Assembly (NCBI GenBank): GCA_945883115.1
Contig: CAMCXA010000011.1
Span: forward strand, 1 to 54,261
Direction of reading: 5' to 3'
DNA length: 54,261 nt
From: Alsobacter soli
Lineage (GTDB): Bacteria > Pseudomonadota > Alphaproteobacteria > Rhizobiales > Beijerinckiaceae
Every line of letters begins with the position of its first letter. The stretch's first letter is position 1. Of the stretch, positions 27,855-35,569 are shown piece after piece. The notes beneath the pieces are model-generated. The model ran no database searches and was not told where the DNA came from. It saw only the letters and a list, made by a program, of their open reading frames with translations. A program made the translations under genes and the position numbers.

Positions 27855-28826
27855 TCAGCTCCCCATATCGGTGCGTTTGCTGGCCGGGCCTTCAAAGACA
27901 CGCACGAGCAATTTGCAAAGAATGATAGTTACGATCAGCAAGGTGAGCGCGATTGCTGCACCTCGACCCAATTTGAAAAATACGAACGAAACGTCGAACA
28001 AATAGACCGGCAACACTTTGGTCGACTCGGCAGGCCCGCCACCGGTTAATGCAAGAATCACGTCGATGAAGCGGAAATTATCCATAAACCGCAGCATGAT
28101 GCCGATCAGCAGGAAGGGGTAAATATTCGGCAGCGTGATCGCGACGAAGTTGCGGAATGCACTCGCGCCATCGACCATATTCGCCTCAAGCTGGTCTCGC
28201 GGAACCCGCTTCAAACCGGCAAGCGTAATCAACGTGATCAAGGGCGTCCATTGCCAGATATCGACAATAATGAGCGCAGCCATTGCTGTATCTGTTGATC
28301 CGATAATCGAGGTTTCCCCCAGAATCCCAAGGCTTTGCATAAGCCAATGATACCAGCCGAAAGTCGAATTGAAGAGGTAATACCAAACGAGACCTGCAAT
28401 CGCTGGCGCCATCATCATTGGCATCAGGAAAACCGTCACGAGAATGTTTTCAAAGCGGTGACCGTTCAGGATGACCGCGAGCAGAACTCCGATAGCAATC
28501 TCGAAGAACATACAAAACGCAGTGTACTTGAAGAGCAGACCCCAGCCGATCCAAAACTTGTCGTCAGTGAGCAATTTTTCAAAATTTTTGAGCCCGACGA
28601 ACGTATCACCGGCAGAACTTCCGACATTGTGCAGGCTCATCCAGATGAGCCAGAAGAAGGGGTAGATGGAGATAGCGGCCAGCACGATCAGTGCTGGCGC
28701 CATCAACCAGAAATAGTAACTGCTGGAAGGCTTAACATTGAATACCTGCGGCAAATAATCGAGAACTTTCGCACCCTCGACATACCGAACAACACCTTCC
28801 GGGGTTGCGTTTTTATTCTGTGTCAT
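27855..28826 (-). CDS. MalF-type ABC importer permease
   Basis: A 323-residue permease with six to seven membrane segments, the first at about residues 38-60. The EAA loop reads LEANMVDGASAFRNFVAI. It has the shorter N terminus seen in UgpA/LacF-type proteins rather than the extended MalF of Escherichia coli. It lies 67 bases downstream of the binding-protein gene and 4 bases before the second permease. The solute class (carbohydrate, polyol or glycerol derivative) follows from the family, not from specific residues. Confidence 0.88.
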   Translation of the reverse strand: MTQNKNATPEGVVRYVEGAKVLDYLPQVFNVKPSSSYYFWLMAPALIVLAAISIYPFFWLIWMSLHNVGSSAGDTFVGLKNFEKLLTDDKFWIGWGLLFKYTAFCMFFEIAIGVLLAVILNGHRFENILVTVFLMPMMMAPAIAGLVWYYLFNSTFGWYHWLMQSLGILGETSIIGSTDTAMAALIIVDIWQWTPLITLITLAGLKRVPRDQLEANMVDGASAFRNFVAITLPNIYPFLLIGIMLRFMDNFRFIDVILALTGGGPAESTKVLPVYLFDVSFVFFKLGRGAAIALTLLIVTIILCKLLVRVFEGPASKRTDMGS

Positions 28827-28893
28827 GACCTATCCAGCCGTTACCTGTGTTGTCTAGATACTTTTACTCAGTACCATGCGATATCTGAGACGA

Positions 28894-30300
28894 TCAGATG
28901 TCGTTCGCGTTGTCAGTCTGCTTCTTGATCGCGTTGCAAGCTTCTTCTGCTGACTGTTTACCAGCCACGCACTTCGAAACTTCAGCGGCAAGGATCTTGT
29001 GGTATTCGTTGACTTCAGGAATTTTTGGTCCGAGCACGAAGTTCGGTGCCTTGATTCCGAAATCATAAACGGCCTCAAAGGTGAGAGCGTTCGGCATTTT
29101 GGTTGGGCGCTTGCGCGCTGCAATCACATCCGGCTCCGCAAGAACGGACTTACGGGTTGGCGTGCCGCCAAGACCCGAAAGAACGCTGTACTGCAACTTC
29201 TTCGACACCGCGTGGGTCGCGAAGATGAAGGCTGCGCGCTGAATGTCTTCCGAAGCGTTCTTGTTGATTGCAATGCCGCCAATGCCACAATTCGTGCCAT
29301 TCACAGCCTTGCCGCCATTCTTGATCCATGAAGCTTCACCGAGAGGGCAAGGTGCGTAAGCGGTCTTGCCACCGGAGGCCTTCGAGGTCTTTTCGTCTTC
29401 GACCGACGCTGCAAATTCATGATACTGAACCTGCATCGCGATCTGACCTGCCTGGTACACCGAGTTCAATTCGAGCGTACCATTCGCCAGATTGTCAGGG
29501 TGAGACACGTCGGACATCGCCTTGAACTGCTTCATCATCTCAACCGATGTCGCATCGCCCCAATTGGTCGGGCCAGGCGTCTTCGAGCCGAGAACGTCGT
29601 CGATGTTGAAGTCCTGCCATTGGCCATGCGAATACATCAAGCGCTGGATGTCGAGCTGTGTCGTCCAGGCAAATGTTCCAAGATGCTGACCGTAGCCATA
29701 AGGCACGTCCTGTCCAGCCTGCTTCAACTTCTTGAAGAAGGTTGCGTAGTCGAGAACATGCTTCCAAGTGGTATTCGCGGTGAATTCCATCCGGTATTTA
29801 TAGTCCTTCTCGAAGTCCTTCGAATATTTCTCGAAGAGATCTTGACGGTAGAAGGTACAAGCGACTGCTGCATCGTATGGCAGAGCAACAATCTTGCCCT
29901 TTTCATACATCGAGCCGCACGCATCGAGGAAGTTGTCGAACCAGACATCCGCGCCGTAGCCATCCGGATCCTGCGGAAGCGTGTCGTCCTTGATGAACTT
30001 CGTGAAGTCCACGCAATAGTCGGCAAGCGCTGCGCCGATCGGCTTGTCCTGTGAGTAGAACACCGGGAAGTCGGCCTTGCCGCCCTTAACATCGATGCCA
30101 ACCTTCTGGTAAACGACCGGAAGATCGTCCGTCAGAACTTCAACAGTGATGCCGGTTGCGTCAAAAAAGTCCTTGATCTTGTCGCGAATTGCGAAAGACG
30201 GAGGCGTATTTTCCGACATGAACACCAGCTTCGAGCCGGCATATTGCTTCATTTTGGCTTCTTGCGACGACGCAGCCTGGACGGGCGTGCGCATGATCAT
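28894..30300 (-). CDS. Extracellular solute-binding protein of the MalEFGK-type importer (leader interrupted)
   Basis: The open frame gives 468 residues from an internal ATG at 30300 and contains an apparently complete family 1 solute-binding domain (KLVFMSENTPPSFAIRDKIKDF onward, with the long C-terminal lobe). This ATG lies inside what should be the signal peptide. The true initiation region is at 30420, where ATG follows GGGAGG, but codons 14 and 20 from there are TAG and TAA. As written the gene can only make a leaderless cytoplasmic protein, unless the stops are read through or are errors. The rest of the operon is intact. The protein should capture the solute in the periplasm for the two permeases. 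Confidence 0.8.
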   Translation of the reverse strand: MIMRTPVQAASSQEAKMKQYAGSKLVFMSENTPPSFAIRDKIKDFFDATGITVEVLTDDLPVVYQKVGIDVKGGKADFPVFYSQDKPIGAALADYCVDFTKFIKDDTLPQDPDGYGADVWFDNFLDACGSMYEKGKIVALPYDAAVACTFYRQDLFEKYSKDFEKDYKYRMEFTANTTWKHVLDYATFFKKLKQAGQDVPYGYGQHLGTFAWTTQLDIQRLMYSHGQWQDFNIDDVLGSKTPGPTNWGDATSVEMMKQFKAMSDVSHPDNLANGTLELNSVYQAGQIAMQVQYHEFAASVEDEKTSKASGGKTAYAPCPLGEASWIKNGGKAVNGTNCGIGGIAINKNASEDIQRAAFIFATHAVSKKLQYSVLSGLGGTPTRKSVLAEPDVIAARKRPTKMPNALTFEAVYDFGIKAPNFVLGPKIPEVNEYHKILAAEVSKCVAGKQSAEEACNAIKKQTDNANDI

Positions 30301-30420
30301 CGAATTCAGGCCAACCGCAAGCGACCCAGTTCCGAGAGCAGTCGCCGCTCCGCCGCCGAGTTAAAGAAACTTCCGTCGCTATATTGAGTTGTAGATAGCA
30401 TTCTTTGGCACTTGAAACAT
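30301..30420 (-). pseudogene. Twin-arginine signal peptide region broken by two in-frame stops
   Basis: Reading from ATG 30420 in the frame of the binding protein gives MFQVPKNAIYNSI, TAG (30379-30381), RRKFL, TAA (30361-30363), then LGGGAATALGTGSLAVGLNS running straight into the 30300 ATG. RRKFL followed by a hydrophobic glycine/alanine stretch and an A-x-A-like end (TPVQAA) is a twin-arginine leader. The stops replace exactly the Ser/Thr before and the Lys after the usual S-RR-x-FLK motif. The ribosome site at -6 and the unbroken frame after the second stop argue that this was a working leader. Confidence 0.75.
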
Positions 30421-30559
30421 AGAAAACCTCCCTAAATCATGACGAATTAACGCCAAGCGCAACACGACCCGTCTCCTCGGATGTGTGGGATGCAAGCTTG
30501 ACCAAACATCGCCCGGCTTGCGGCACACTAATGTCCTAGCAGGTCTACCCAAGGATAAA

Positions 30560-30575
30560 GGCAAGCGCTGTGCCA
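30560..30575 (-). promoter_or_regulatory. Sigma-54 promoter of the ABC importer operon
   Basis: On the minus strand 30575 to 30560 reads TGGCACAGCGCTTGCC. It matches the -24/-12 consensus, with GG and GC separated by exactly ten bases. It points to the binding-protein gene, leaving an untranslated leader of about 130 bases. Confidence 0.8.
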
Positions 30576-30681
30576 TTTGCTAAAAAATCAATCCTTGACG
30601 AATACGCCAAGTTTTCGCCCCCTGTTCAAAATCAGCAACCGGAAACGATGCATTTTTCTATATTTTTTACTATTTTTCCTT

Positions 30682-30695
30682 GCGACAGATGTTGC
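30682..30695. promoter_or_regulatory. Predicted AcoR operator 1
   Basis: GCGACAGATGTTGC is a 14-bp dyad of the form GCSACA-N2-TGTKGC. It recurs at 30704, 33300 and 33323 and nowhere else that I noticed in the window. It is the likely enhancer site for the Fis-type domain of the neighbouring activator. Confidence 0.7.
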
Positions 30696-30703
30696 ATCTG
30701 TGC

Positions 30704-30717
30704 GCCACACCTGTGGC
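30704..30717. promoter_or_regulatory. Predicted AcoR operator 2
   Basis: GCCACACCTGTGGC is a perfect dyad apart from its two central bases. Its centre is 22 bp from operator 1, about two helical turns, so two activator dimers could bind the same DNA face. Confidence 0.72.
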
Positions 30718-30831
30718 ACATCAAGAGCGCGTGTGGCGTTCTTTCCACCTCCCGCCAAATCTTGCTTGACGGCGGGCAAAAGATCGCGAGACTAGATATG
30801 GATACACGACACAACCGTCTCGAGAGGCGCA

Positions 30832-32784
30832 ATGCCATCAGATTTGTCGACCCACGTCGAAGAAGTCCACAGCCTGAATTGGGGCGGTGCAACCAATCGC
30901 GATCCGCTCATCCGCGACTCGTGGAACCGCTGCCTCAACGATTACCGCATTGATCCGGCGGATTTGAGAAAAGCCAATATCCTCACCGACCATCAATTGC
31001 ACCATCACCGTGACGCGATGGAGGAATTGCTGCGTACCGCCCGCTTTGGCGTCGAGGCCCTCTATCGCCAGGTGTCGAGCCTCGGCTATGTCGTCCTGCT
31101 CACCGATGGCGACGGCATCACGGTAGATTATATCGGCAATGACTCGCTCACCCCCTATTTCCGTGGTGCGGGTCTTTATCTTGGTGCCGACTGGAACGAG
31201 AGCCGCGCCGGCACCTGCGCCGTCGGCACCTGTATCGCCTCGCAAACAGCGCTCACTGTCCATCAGGCCGACCATTATGTCGGAACCCATATTCCCCTCA
31301 CCTGCACCGCAGCCCCCATCTTCAACGCCGATGGCAGACTGTCAGCGGTCCTCGATATCGCGGCCCTCACCTCGCCCGAGGAGAAGTCCAGCCAGCACCT
31401 CGCTCTGCAGATCGTCAAGAATTTCGCCCATCAGATCGAAACCGCCAATCTGATGCTGAATTCGCGCCGCAACTGGGTGATCAAACTCTGGTCGCGGCAG
31501 GATTTCGCCAGCGTCGAAACCGAATACGTCATCGCCCTTGACTCAGAAGGCGCGATCATCTCGATCAACCAGGCTGCCCTCCATCTCCTCGCCAACGAAA
31601 TCGGCGGCGACTGGCGCCATGCCGACCTCATCCGCGGCCGCTCCTTCAGCGACTTTTTCGAATGCGATATCGACGCCCTCACAACGTATGTGAACTCCAC
31701 ACTGATCGAGCACAACGTCATCCGCATGGTCCGCAGCCGCACGCCGCTTTTCATTCAGGTCGTCGCACCCGTCAATGTCCGCATGCGCGCGCAACCCATC
31801 GAGCGCCCGGCAAAAGGCCTTCCGGCACCGCTTCAGGCTGTCGCCGGCGAGGATGAAACATTGCTCGCGAGCCTCGACAAGGCCGCCCGTCTCGTCAGCA
31901 CCGATATCAGCTTCCTGTTGCAGGGCGAAACCGGAACCGGCAAGGAATTCCTCGCCAAGGCGCTCCACGCCTCCAGCCTCCGCTCCGAAAAACCTTTCAT
32001 CCCGATCAATTGTGCAGCACTGCCGGAAACGCTGATCGAAAGCGAATTATTCGGCTACGAGCCCGGCACCTTCACGGGCTCCAGCGCCAAAGGCAAAAAG
32101 GGTCTCATCCGCGAAGCCGATGGCGGAACGCTCTTCCTTGATGAAATCGGCGATATGCCGCTCGCGTCCCAAACGCGTCTTCTGCGCGTTTTGTCAGAGC
32201 GCGAAATCACCCCCATCGGCGCCACACGTCCCCAACCTGTCAATGTCCGCGTCATCGCCGCGACCCATTGCGATCTCGTCCAGCGGATTCGCGACGGCCA
32301 ATTCCGCGAGGATCTCTATTACAGGTTGAACGGCGCGATCATTCGCATGCCAAGCCTGCGCGACCGGTCGGACCAACGCTGGCTCGTCGACATGATCCTC
32401 GCCCAGATCGGCAAACCCAAAACCAGAACGCTCGCCGTCTCCGACGAGGCCTTTGACGTCATCAAAGCCTATTCATGGCCCGGCAATATCCGTCAACTCG
32501 TCAATGTCCTGCAATATGCCGCTGCAGTCGCGACAGAAGACGAGATTCTGGCTGATGACCTGCCGGAAATCCTGTTGCCAAATACGTGCCTTGCGCTGCA
32601 ACCCGCCTCGCATCTTCGCATCGACGTCCCAGACGATCTGCCCGAAGCTGCCAGTCTTCGCCACACATTACGGCAGAACCAATGGAACATCTCGGCCGCC
32701 GCACGCAGTCTGGGCGTTGACCGTACGACGCTTCACCGACGGATGCGCCGCTTCGGGATCGAAATCACGATGACCGACAAATAA
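30832..32784 (+). CDS. acoR: AcoR-like sigma-54-dependent transcriptional activator
   Basis: A 650-residue enhancer-binding protein. Residues about 70-205 form a GAF-type sensor domain (AGTCAVGTCIA near 127-137). A PAS-like segment follows around 220-320. The AAA+ domain has Walker A GETGTGKE (365-372), the sigma-54 contact loop GTFTGS (412-417, usually GAFTGA) and Walker B GGTLFLDEIGDM (431-442). The C-terminal 40 residues form a Fis-type helix-turn-helix (WNISAAARSLGVDRTTLHRRM). Architecture and location next to acoXABC match AcoR, which senses acetoin-like inducers and opens sigma-54 promoters. Three such promoters and four shared dyads surround it. The loop deviates at two positions, Ala to Thr and final Ala to Ser. 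Confidence 0.9.
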   Translation: MPSDLSTHVEEVHSLNWGGATNRDPLIRDSWNRCLNDYRIDPADLRKANILTDHQLHHHRDAMEELLRTARFGVEALYRQVSSLGYVVLLTDGDGITVDYIGNDSLTPYFRGAGLYLGADWNESRAGTCAVGTCIASQTALTVHQADHYVGTHIPLTCTAAPIFNADGRLSAVLDIAALTSPEEKSSQHLALQIVKNFAHQIETANLMLNSRRNWVIKLWSRQDFASVETEYVIALDSEGAIISINQAALHLLANEIGGDWRHADLIRGRSFSDFFECDIDALTTYVNSTLIEHNVIRMVRSRTPLFIQVVAPVNVRMRAQPIERPAKGLPAPLQAVAGEDETLLASLDKAARLVSTDISFLLQGETGTGKEFLAKALHASSLRSEKPFIPINCAALPETLIESELFGYEPGTFTGSSAKGKKGLIREADGGTLFLDEIGDMPLASQTRLLRVLSEREITPIGATRPQPVNVRVIAATHCDLVQRIRDGQFREDLYYRLNGAIIRMPSLRDRSDQRWLVDMILAQIGKPKTRTLAVSDEAFDVIKAYSWPGNIRQLVNVLQYAAAVATEDEILADDLPEILLPNTCLALQPASHLRIDVPDDLPEAASLRHTLRQNQWNISAAARSLGVDRTTLHRRMRRFGIEITMTDK

Positions 32785-32839
32785 ATCACCTTTTAGCGCG
32801 CCGTTAAGCCCGTCGTGCACGCTGCTGCACTTTGCCCTC

Positions 32840-32855
32840 TGGCATAGCTCTTGCC
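32840..32855 (+). promoter_or_regulatory. Sigma-54 promoter of the AhpD-like gene
   Basis: TGGCATAGCTCTTGCC matches the -24/-12 consensus with ten bases between GG and GC. It lies about 40 bases before the start codon. No 14-bp dyad is seen upstream, within the end of acoR; an inverted repeat GTGCA-N6-TGCAC (32815-32830) lies too close to -24 to be a standard enhancer. Confidence 0.72.
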
Positions 32856-32894
32856 CTTGTCCGTCGGACATCATCCAACATAAGGATCAAACCG

Positions 32895-33230
32895 ATGGCC
32901 ACGGACACCAAAGCCGAACTCTCAGCAATGCACGGTCGCTTTGCAACATTGGGCAAAGCCATCCCGGGCACGATGGGCGCATTCCAGAAACTCATGGGCG
33001 AAGCCAGCAAGGATGGCGCCCTTCCCGCAAAATACAAGGAATTGCTCGCGGTCGCCATTGCCGTCCATCAAGGGTGCGGCGATTGCATCAATTTCCACGT
33101 TTCCAACGCGAAATCGCATGGCGCGAGCCGCGAGGAACTCGCCGAAGCCCTTGGTGTCTGCATCGAAATGGGCGGCGGTCCGGGCGCCGTTTACGCCGCC
33201 CGCGCGCTCGCTGCTTTTGATGGTCTTTGA
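32895..33230 (+). CDS. Carboxymuconolactone decarboxylase/AhpD-like protein
   Basis: A 111-residue single-domain protein of the CMD family with the redox pair Cys61-x-x-Cys64 and His68 in HQGCGDCINFH, the arrangement used by AhpD-type alkylhydroperoxidases. The start is the ATG at 32895 (MATDTK); the frame is open a further 63 bases but those encode promoter sequence. Similar small proteins accompany acetoin and related dehydrogenase operons, where they may handle oxidative damage or recycle lipoyl groups. AhpD itself is reduced through lipoylated E2, so a link to AcoC is attractive but inferred. It has its own sigma-54 promoter. Confidence 0.85.
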   Translation: MATDTKAELSAMHGRFATLGKAIPGTMGAFQKLMGEASKDGALPAKYKELLAVAIAVHQGCGDCINFHVSNAKSHGASREELAEALGVCIEMGGGPGAVYAARALAAFDGL

Positions 33231-33299
33231 GGTCCAAGCTGGTGCATGAAGGCACGCCCGCACTCATGCATCAGCAGCACACCACACCGGCCCGAATAC

Positions 33300-33313
33300 G
33301 CCACAGATGTGGC
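33300..33313. promoter_or_regulatory. Predicted AcoR operator 3
   Basis: GCCACAGATGTGGC fits GCSACA-N2-TGTKGC with perfect outer arms. It is the distal site of the acoXABC control region. Confidence 0.72.
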
Positions 33314-33322
33314 ACGACTGAC

Positions 33323-33336
33323 GCCACATCTGTTGC
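33323..33336. promoter_or_regulatory. Predicted AcoR operator 4
   Basis: GCCACATCTGTTGC fits the same dyad with one arm mismatch. Its centre is 23 bp from operator 3, nearly the same spacing as between operators 1 and 2. Confidence 0.7.
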
Positions 33337-33419
33337 AAAATACCACCGGATAAAACGCGATTTTAGGCAAAATCAGTAAATTTTGACCTTGAACGAGACA
33401 TTTTTCAGCCTTTCCCCAA

Positions 33420-33435
33420 TGGCACACTCTTTGCT
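33420..33435 (+). promoter_or_regulatory. Sigma-54 promoter of acoXABC
   Basis: TGGCACACTCTTTGCT is a near-perfect -24/-12 element with GG-N10-GC. It lies 42 bases before the acoX start codon. Confidence 0.85.
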
Positions 33436-33477
33436 CCACCTTTTCACAGGCTCTCCACTGTAGTTTGAGATGCATTC

Positions 33478-34494
33478 ATGGCTCCGCTTGTAGGAATTAT
33501 CGCAAATCCTGTTTCCGCCAGCGACATTCGGCGCGTGGTGGCGAATGCGTCAACGCTTCAGGTCACCGACCGGGCCAATATCGTGTTGCGCGTTCTCTCC
33601 GCACTTGCCTCCTGCGGCATCACCAATGTCCTGATGATGCCGGAGAAGAGCGGCATCCGGCGCCACATTAATCGGGCCTATGAGCGCGCTGCCAATCTGA
33701 AGGAAGACATCTTCCCGCAATTGAACCATATCCGCATGGATATTACGTCCACGGTTGAGGATACCTTGCTCGCAACCCGGAAAATGCGCGAGGCCGGCTG
33801 CGCCGCCATTGTCGTTCTGGGCGGCGACGGCACCCACCGTGCGGTCGTCTCGCAATGCGGGGACATTCCGATTTCGGGTATTTCAACGGGCACCAACAAC
33901 GCATTCCCCGAACATCGCGAACCGACGATCACGGGGCTTGCAACCGGCTTGGCCGTCAGCGGAAAAGTCCCGGCCGACATTGCCTTTCAATCGAACAAGC
34001 GCATCGACATCCAGATCGGCGACGCGATCCGCGATATCGCGATTGTAGACGTCGCCATTGTCACCGAGCGTTTTGTCGGCGCAAAGGCGCTCTGGAAGCC
34101 GGAAAATTTCCGCGAACTCTATGTCACCTTCTCCGATCCCGAAGTTATCGGCATGTCCGCGATTGCAGGATTGCTCGAACCTGTCACCCGGGACGATCCC
34201 GACGGCCTCGTCGTCAAGATTGTCCCGCACCATGAAGCCAAGACAATTCTCAAAGTCCCGTTTGCGCCTGGTATCATCGGCCCCATCGGCATCGGCTCAT
34301 GGCAAAGAATGAAAGCCGGCGTTCCGGCGAAGCTTGATTTACCAGCGGGCACGATCGCGCTTGACGGAGAGCGCGAACTGGCTTTCGATCAGAATGACGA
34401 TGTGTCGATCACACTCGTCAACAATGCGTTCAGAACGATTAACGTGTCTGCAGTGATGCAGTACGCGTCAAGAAACGGGTTGATGCGGACTTAG
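33478..34494 (+). CDS. acoX: AcoX-like protein (ATP-NAD kinase fold)
   Basis: A 338-residue protein with the ATP-NAD kinase/diacylglycerol kinase-like motif VVLGGDGTHRAV near residue 120 and the downstream STGTNNAFP loop. AcoX is encoded with acetoin dehydrogenase genes in several proteobacteria, and its biochemical role is not settled. It is the first gene after the sigma-54 promoter and lies 51 bases before acoA. The start at 33478 has only a weak ribosome site (TTTGAGA), and an out-of-frame ATG precedes it at 33470, so initiation may be inefficient. Confidence 0.87.
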   Translation: MAPLVGIIANPVSASDIRRVVANASTLQVTDRANIVLRVLSALASCGITNVLMMPEKSGIRRHINRAYERAANLKEDIFPQLNHIRMDITSTVEDTLLATRKMREAGCAAIVVLGGDGTHRAVVSQCGDIPISGISTGTNNAFPEHREPTITGLATGLAVSGKVPADIAFQSNKRIDIQIGDAIRDIAIVDVAIVTERFVGAKALWKPENFRELYVTFSDPEVIGMSAIAGLLEPVTRDDPDGLVVKIVPHHEAKTILKVPFAPGIIGPIGIGSWQRMKAGVPAKLDLPAGTIALDGERELAFDQNDDVSITLVNNAFRTINVSAVMQYASRNGLMRT

Positions 34495-34545
34495 CGCAGC
34501 AATCACTCAAGCGAGCCAATGAGCTTCAAAAAGGAGGAAATATCG

Positions 34546-35529
34546 ATGAGCAACAATCCATTCCCGCTTCCGAAGGAAAAGCTTCTGGAAGCCTACACAA
34601 AGATGAAGACGATTCGCGAATTCGAGGAACGTCTTCACGTCGAATTCGCCAAGGGCGACATTCCGGGCTTCGTGCATCTTTACGCTGGCGAGGAAGCCTC
34701 GGGCACCGGCATCATGATGCATCTCGAAGACAAGGACCGGATCGCATCGACCCATCGCGGCCACGGCCATTGCATCGCCAAGGGCGTCGATGTCAACGGC
34801 ATGATGGCAGAGATTTACGGCAAGGTCACGGGTTCCTGCCGCGGCAAGGGCGGCTCCATGCACATTGCCGATCTGTCAAAAGGCATGATGGGCGCAAACG
34901 GCATTCTCGGCGCTGGCGCACCGTTGATTTGCGGCGCGGCTCTGGCGTCGAAATACCGTGGCGATGGTGGCGTGGGCATTACCTTCTTCGGTGACGGCGC
35001 GTCGAACCAGGGCACCGTGCTCGAGAGCATGAACCTCGCAGCCGTCTGGAACCTTCCGGTGATCTTTGTCGTCGAGAACAATGGATACGCTGAATCGACC
35101 TCGATCGATTACGCGGTTGCCGTTGACAGCTATATCGACCGCGCAGCCGGCTTCGGCATTCCGGGCGTCACCGTCGATGGCACTGATTTCTTCGCCGTCC
35201 ACGAAGCCGCCGGTGAAATCATCAAGCGCGCACGCGAAGGCGGTGGTCCTGCATTCCTCGAGTGCAAAATGGTCCGTTTCTTCGGCCATTTCGAAGGCGA
35301 TGCCCAGACCTATCGTGCCAAGGGCGAAAACGAAGAGAACCGCGCCAACAAGGATTGCATCAAGATCTTCCGCAAGCGGGTCGGCGGTGCAGGCGTGATC
35401 TCGGACGCGGAGTTCGAAAAGATCGACAAGGCAGTGATGCACACGATCGAAGAGTCAGTTCAAAGGGCGAAGAAGGATCCATTGCCTTCTGCCAAGGAAC
35501 TGTTGACCGACGTTTATGTCAGCTACTGA
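34546..35529 (+). CDS. acoA: TPP-dependent acetoin dehydrogenase E1 component, alpha subunit
   Basis: A 327-residue protein with the thiamine diphosphate motif FFGDGASNQGTVLESMNLAA, ending in the usual VVENN, preceded by GKGGSMHIAD, as in all alpha-type 2-oxoacid and acetoin dehydrogenase E1 subunits. With AcoB it cleaves acetoin (or a related alpha-hydroxy ketone), passing acetyl to the lipoyl group of AcoC and releasing acetaldehyde. I chose the ATG at 34546 because AAGGAGG lies at 34531-34537; the frame is open to 34519. Acetoin is the family's usual substrate but close paralogues are hard to tell apart. Confidence 0.88.
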   Translation: MSNNPFPLPKEKLLEAYTKMKTIREFEERLHVEFAKGDIPGFVHLYAGEEASGTGIMMHLEDKDRIASTHRGHGHCIAKGVDVNGMMAEIYGKVTGSCRGKGGSMHIADLSKGMMGANGILGAGAPLICGAALASKYRGDGGVGITFFGDGASNQGTVLESMNLAAVWNLPVIFVVENNGYAESTSIDYAVAVDSYIDRAAGFGIPGVTVDGTDFFAVHEAAGEIIKRAREGGGPAFLECKMVRFFGHFEGDAQTYRAKGENEENRANKDCIKIFRKRVGGAGVISDAEFEKIDKAVMHTIEESVQRAKKDPLPSAKELLTDVYVSY

Positions 35530-35569
35530 GCGCGATCTCTCGCAGTATAAAAATTGAAGGATTGATAAC

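Larger units (their letters stand above)
30421..30831. promoter_or_regulatory. Divergent control region between importer operon and acoR
   Basis: The 411 bases hold, from left to right: the binding-protein ribosome site, a minus-strand sigma-54 promoter (30560-30575), an AT-rich stretch, two 14-bp dyads (30682-30695 and 30704-30717), a loose half-site TGTGGC (30732-30737) and an inverted repeat CCCGCC/GGCGGG (30751-30756 with 30771-30776) just before acoR. A TTGACG at 30767 could be a -35 for acoR, but its -10 is weak. The dyads sit about 105-145 bp upstream of the minus-strand promoter, a normal distance for an enhancer-type activator, and may also serve autoregulation of acoR. Confidence 0.7.
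33231..33477 (+). promoter_or_regulatory. Control region of the acoXABC operon
   Basis: The 247 bases contain two 14-bp dyads and one sigma-54 promoter, the same arrangement as upstream of the importer operon but on the plus strand. The dyads are centred about 92 and 115 bases before the -24 element, with AT-rich DNA between, suited to looping and IHF bending. Confidence 0.72.

Noticed and set aside
30306-30401. A 31-codon frame in the broken leader region (starting MLSTTQ) as an alternative start or leader peptide
   Set aside because: It has no ribosome site, no signal-peptide character and ends at TGA before the binding-protein frame. The +1 reading does not restore a leader.
30361-30420. 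Stop-codon reassignment as explanation for the broken leader
   Set aside because: Other genes in the window end in TAG (for example 40100-40102) and TAA (20152-20154) at sensible positions, so neither stop is generally read as sense.
32815-32830. GTGCA-N6-TGCAC as an activator site for the AhpD-like gene
   Set aside because: It ends only 9 bases before the -24 element, too close for an enhancer, and does not match the 14-bp dyad found elsewhere.
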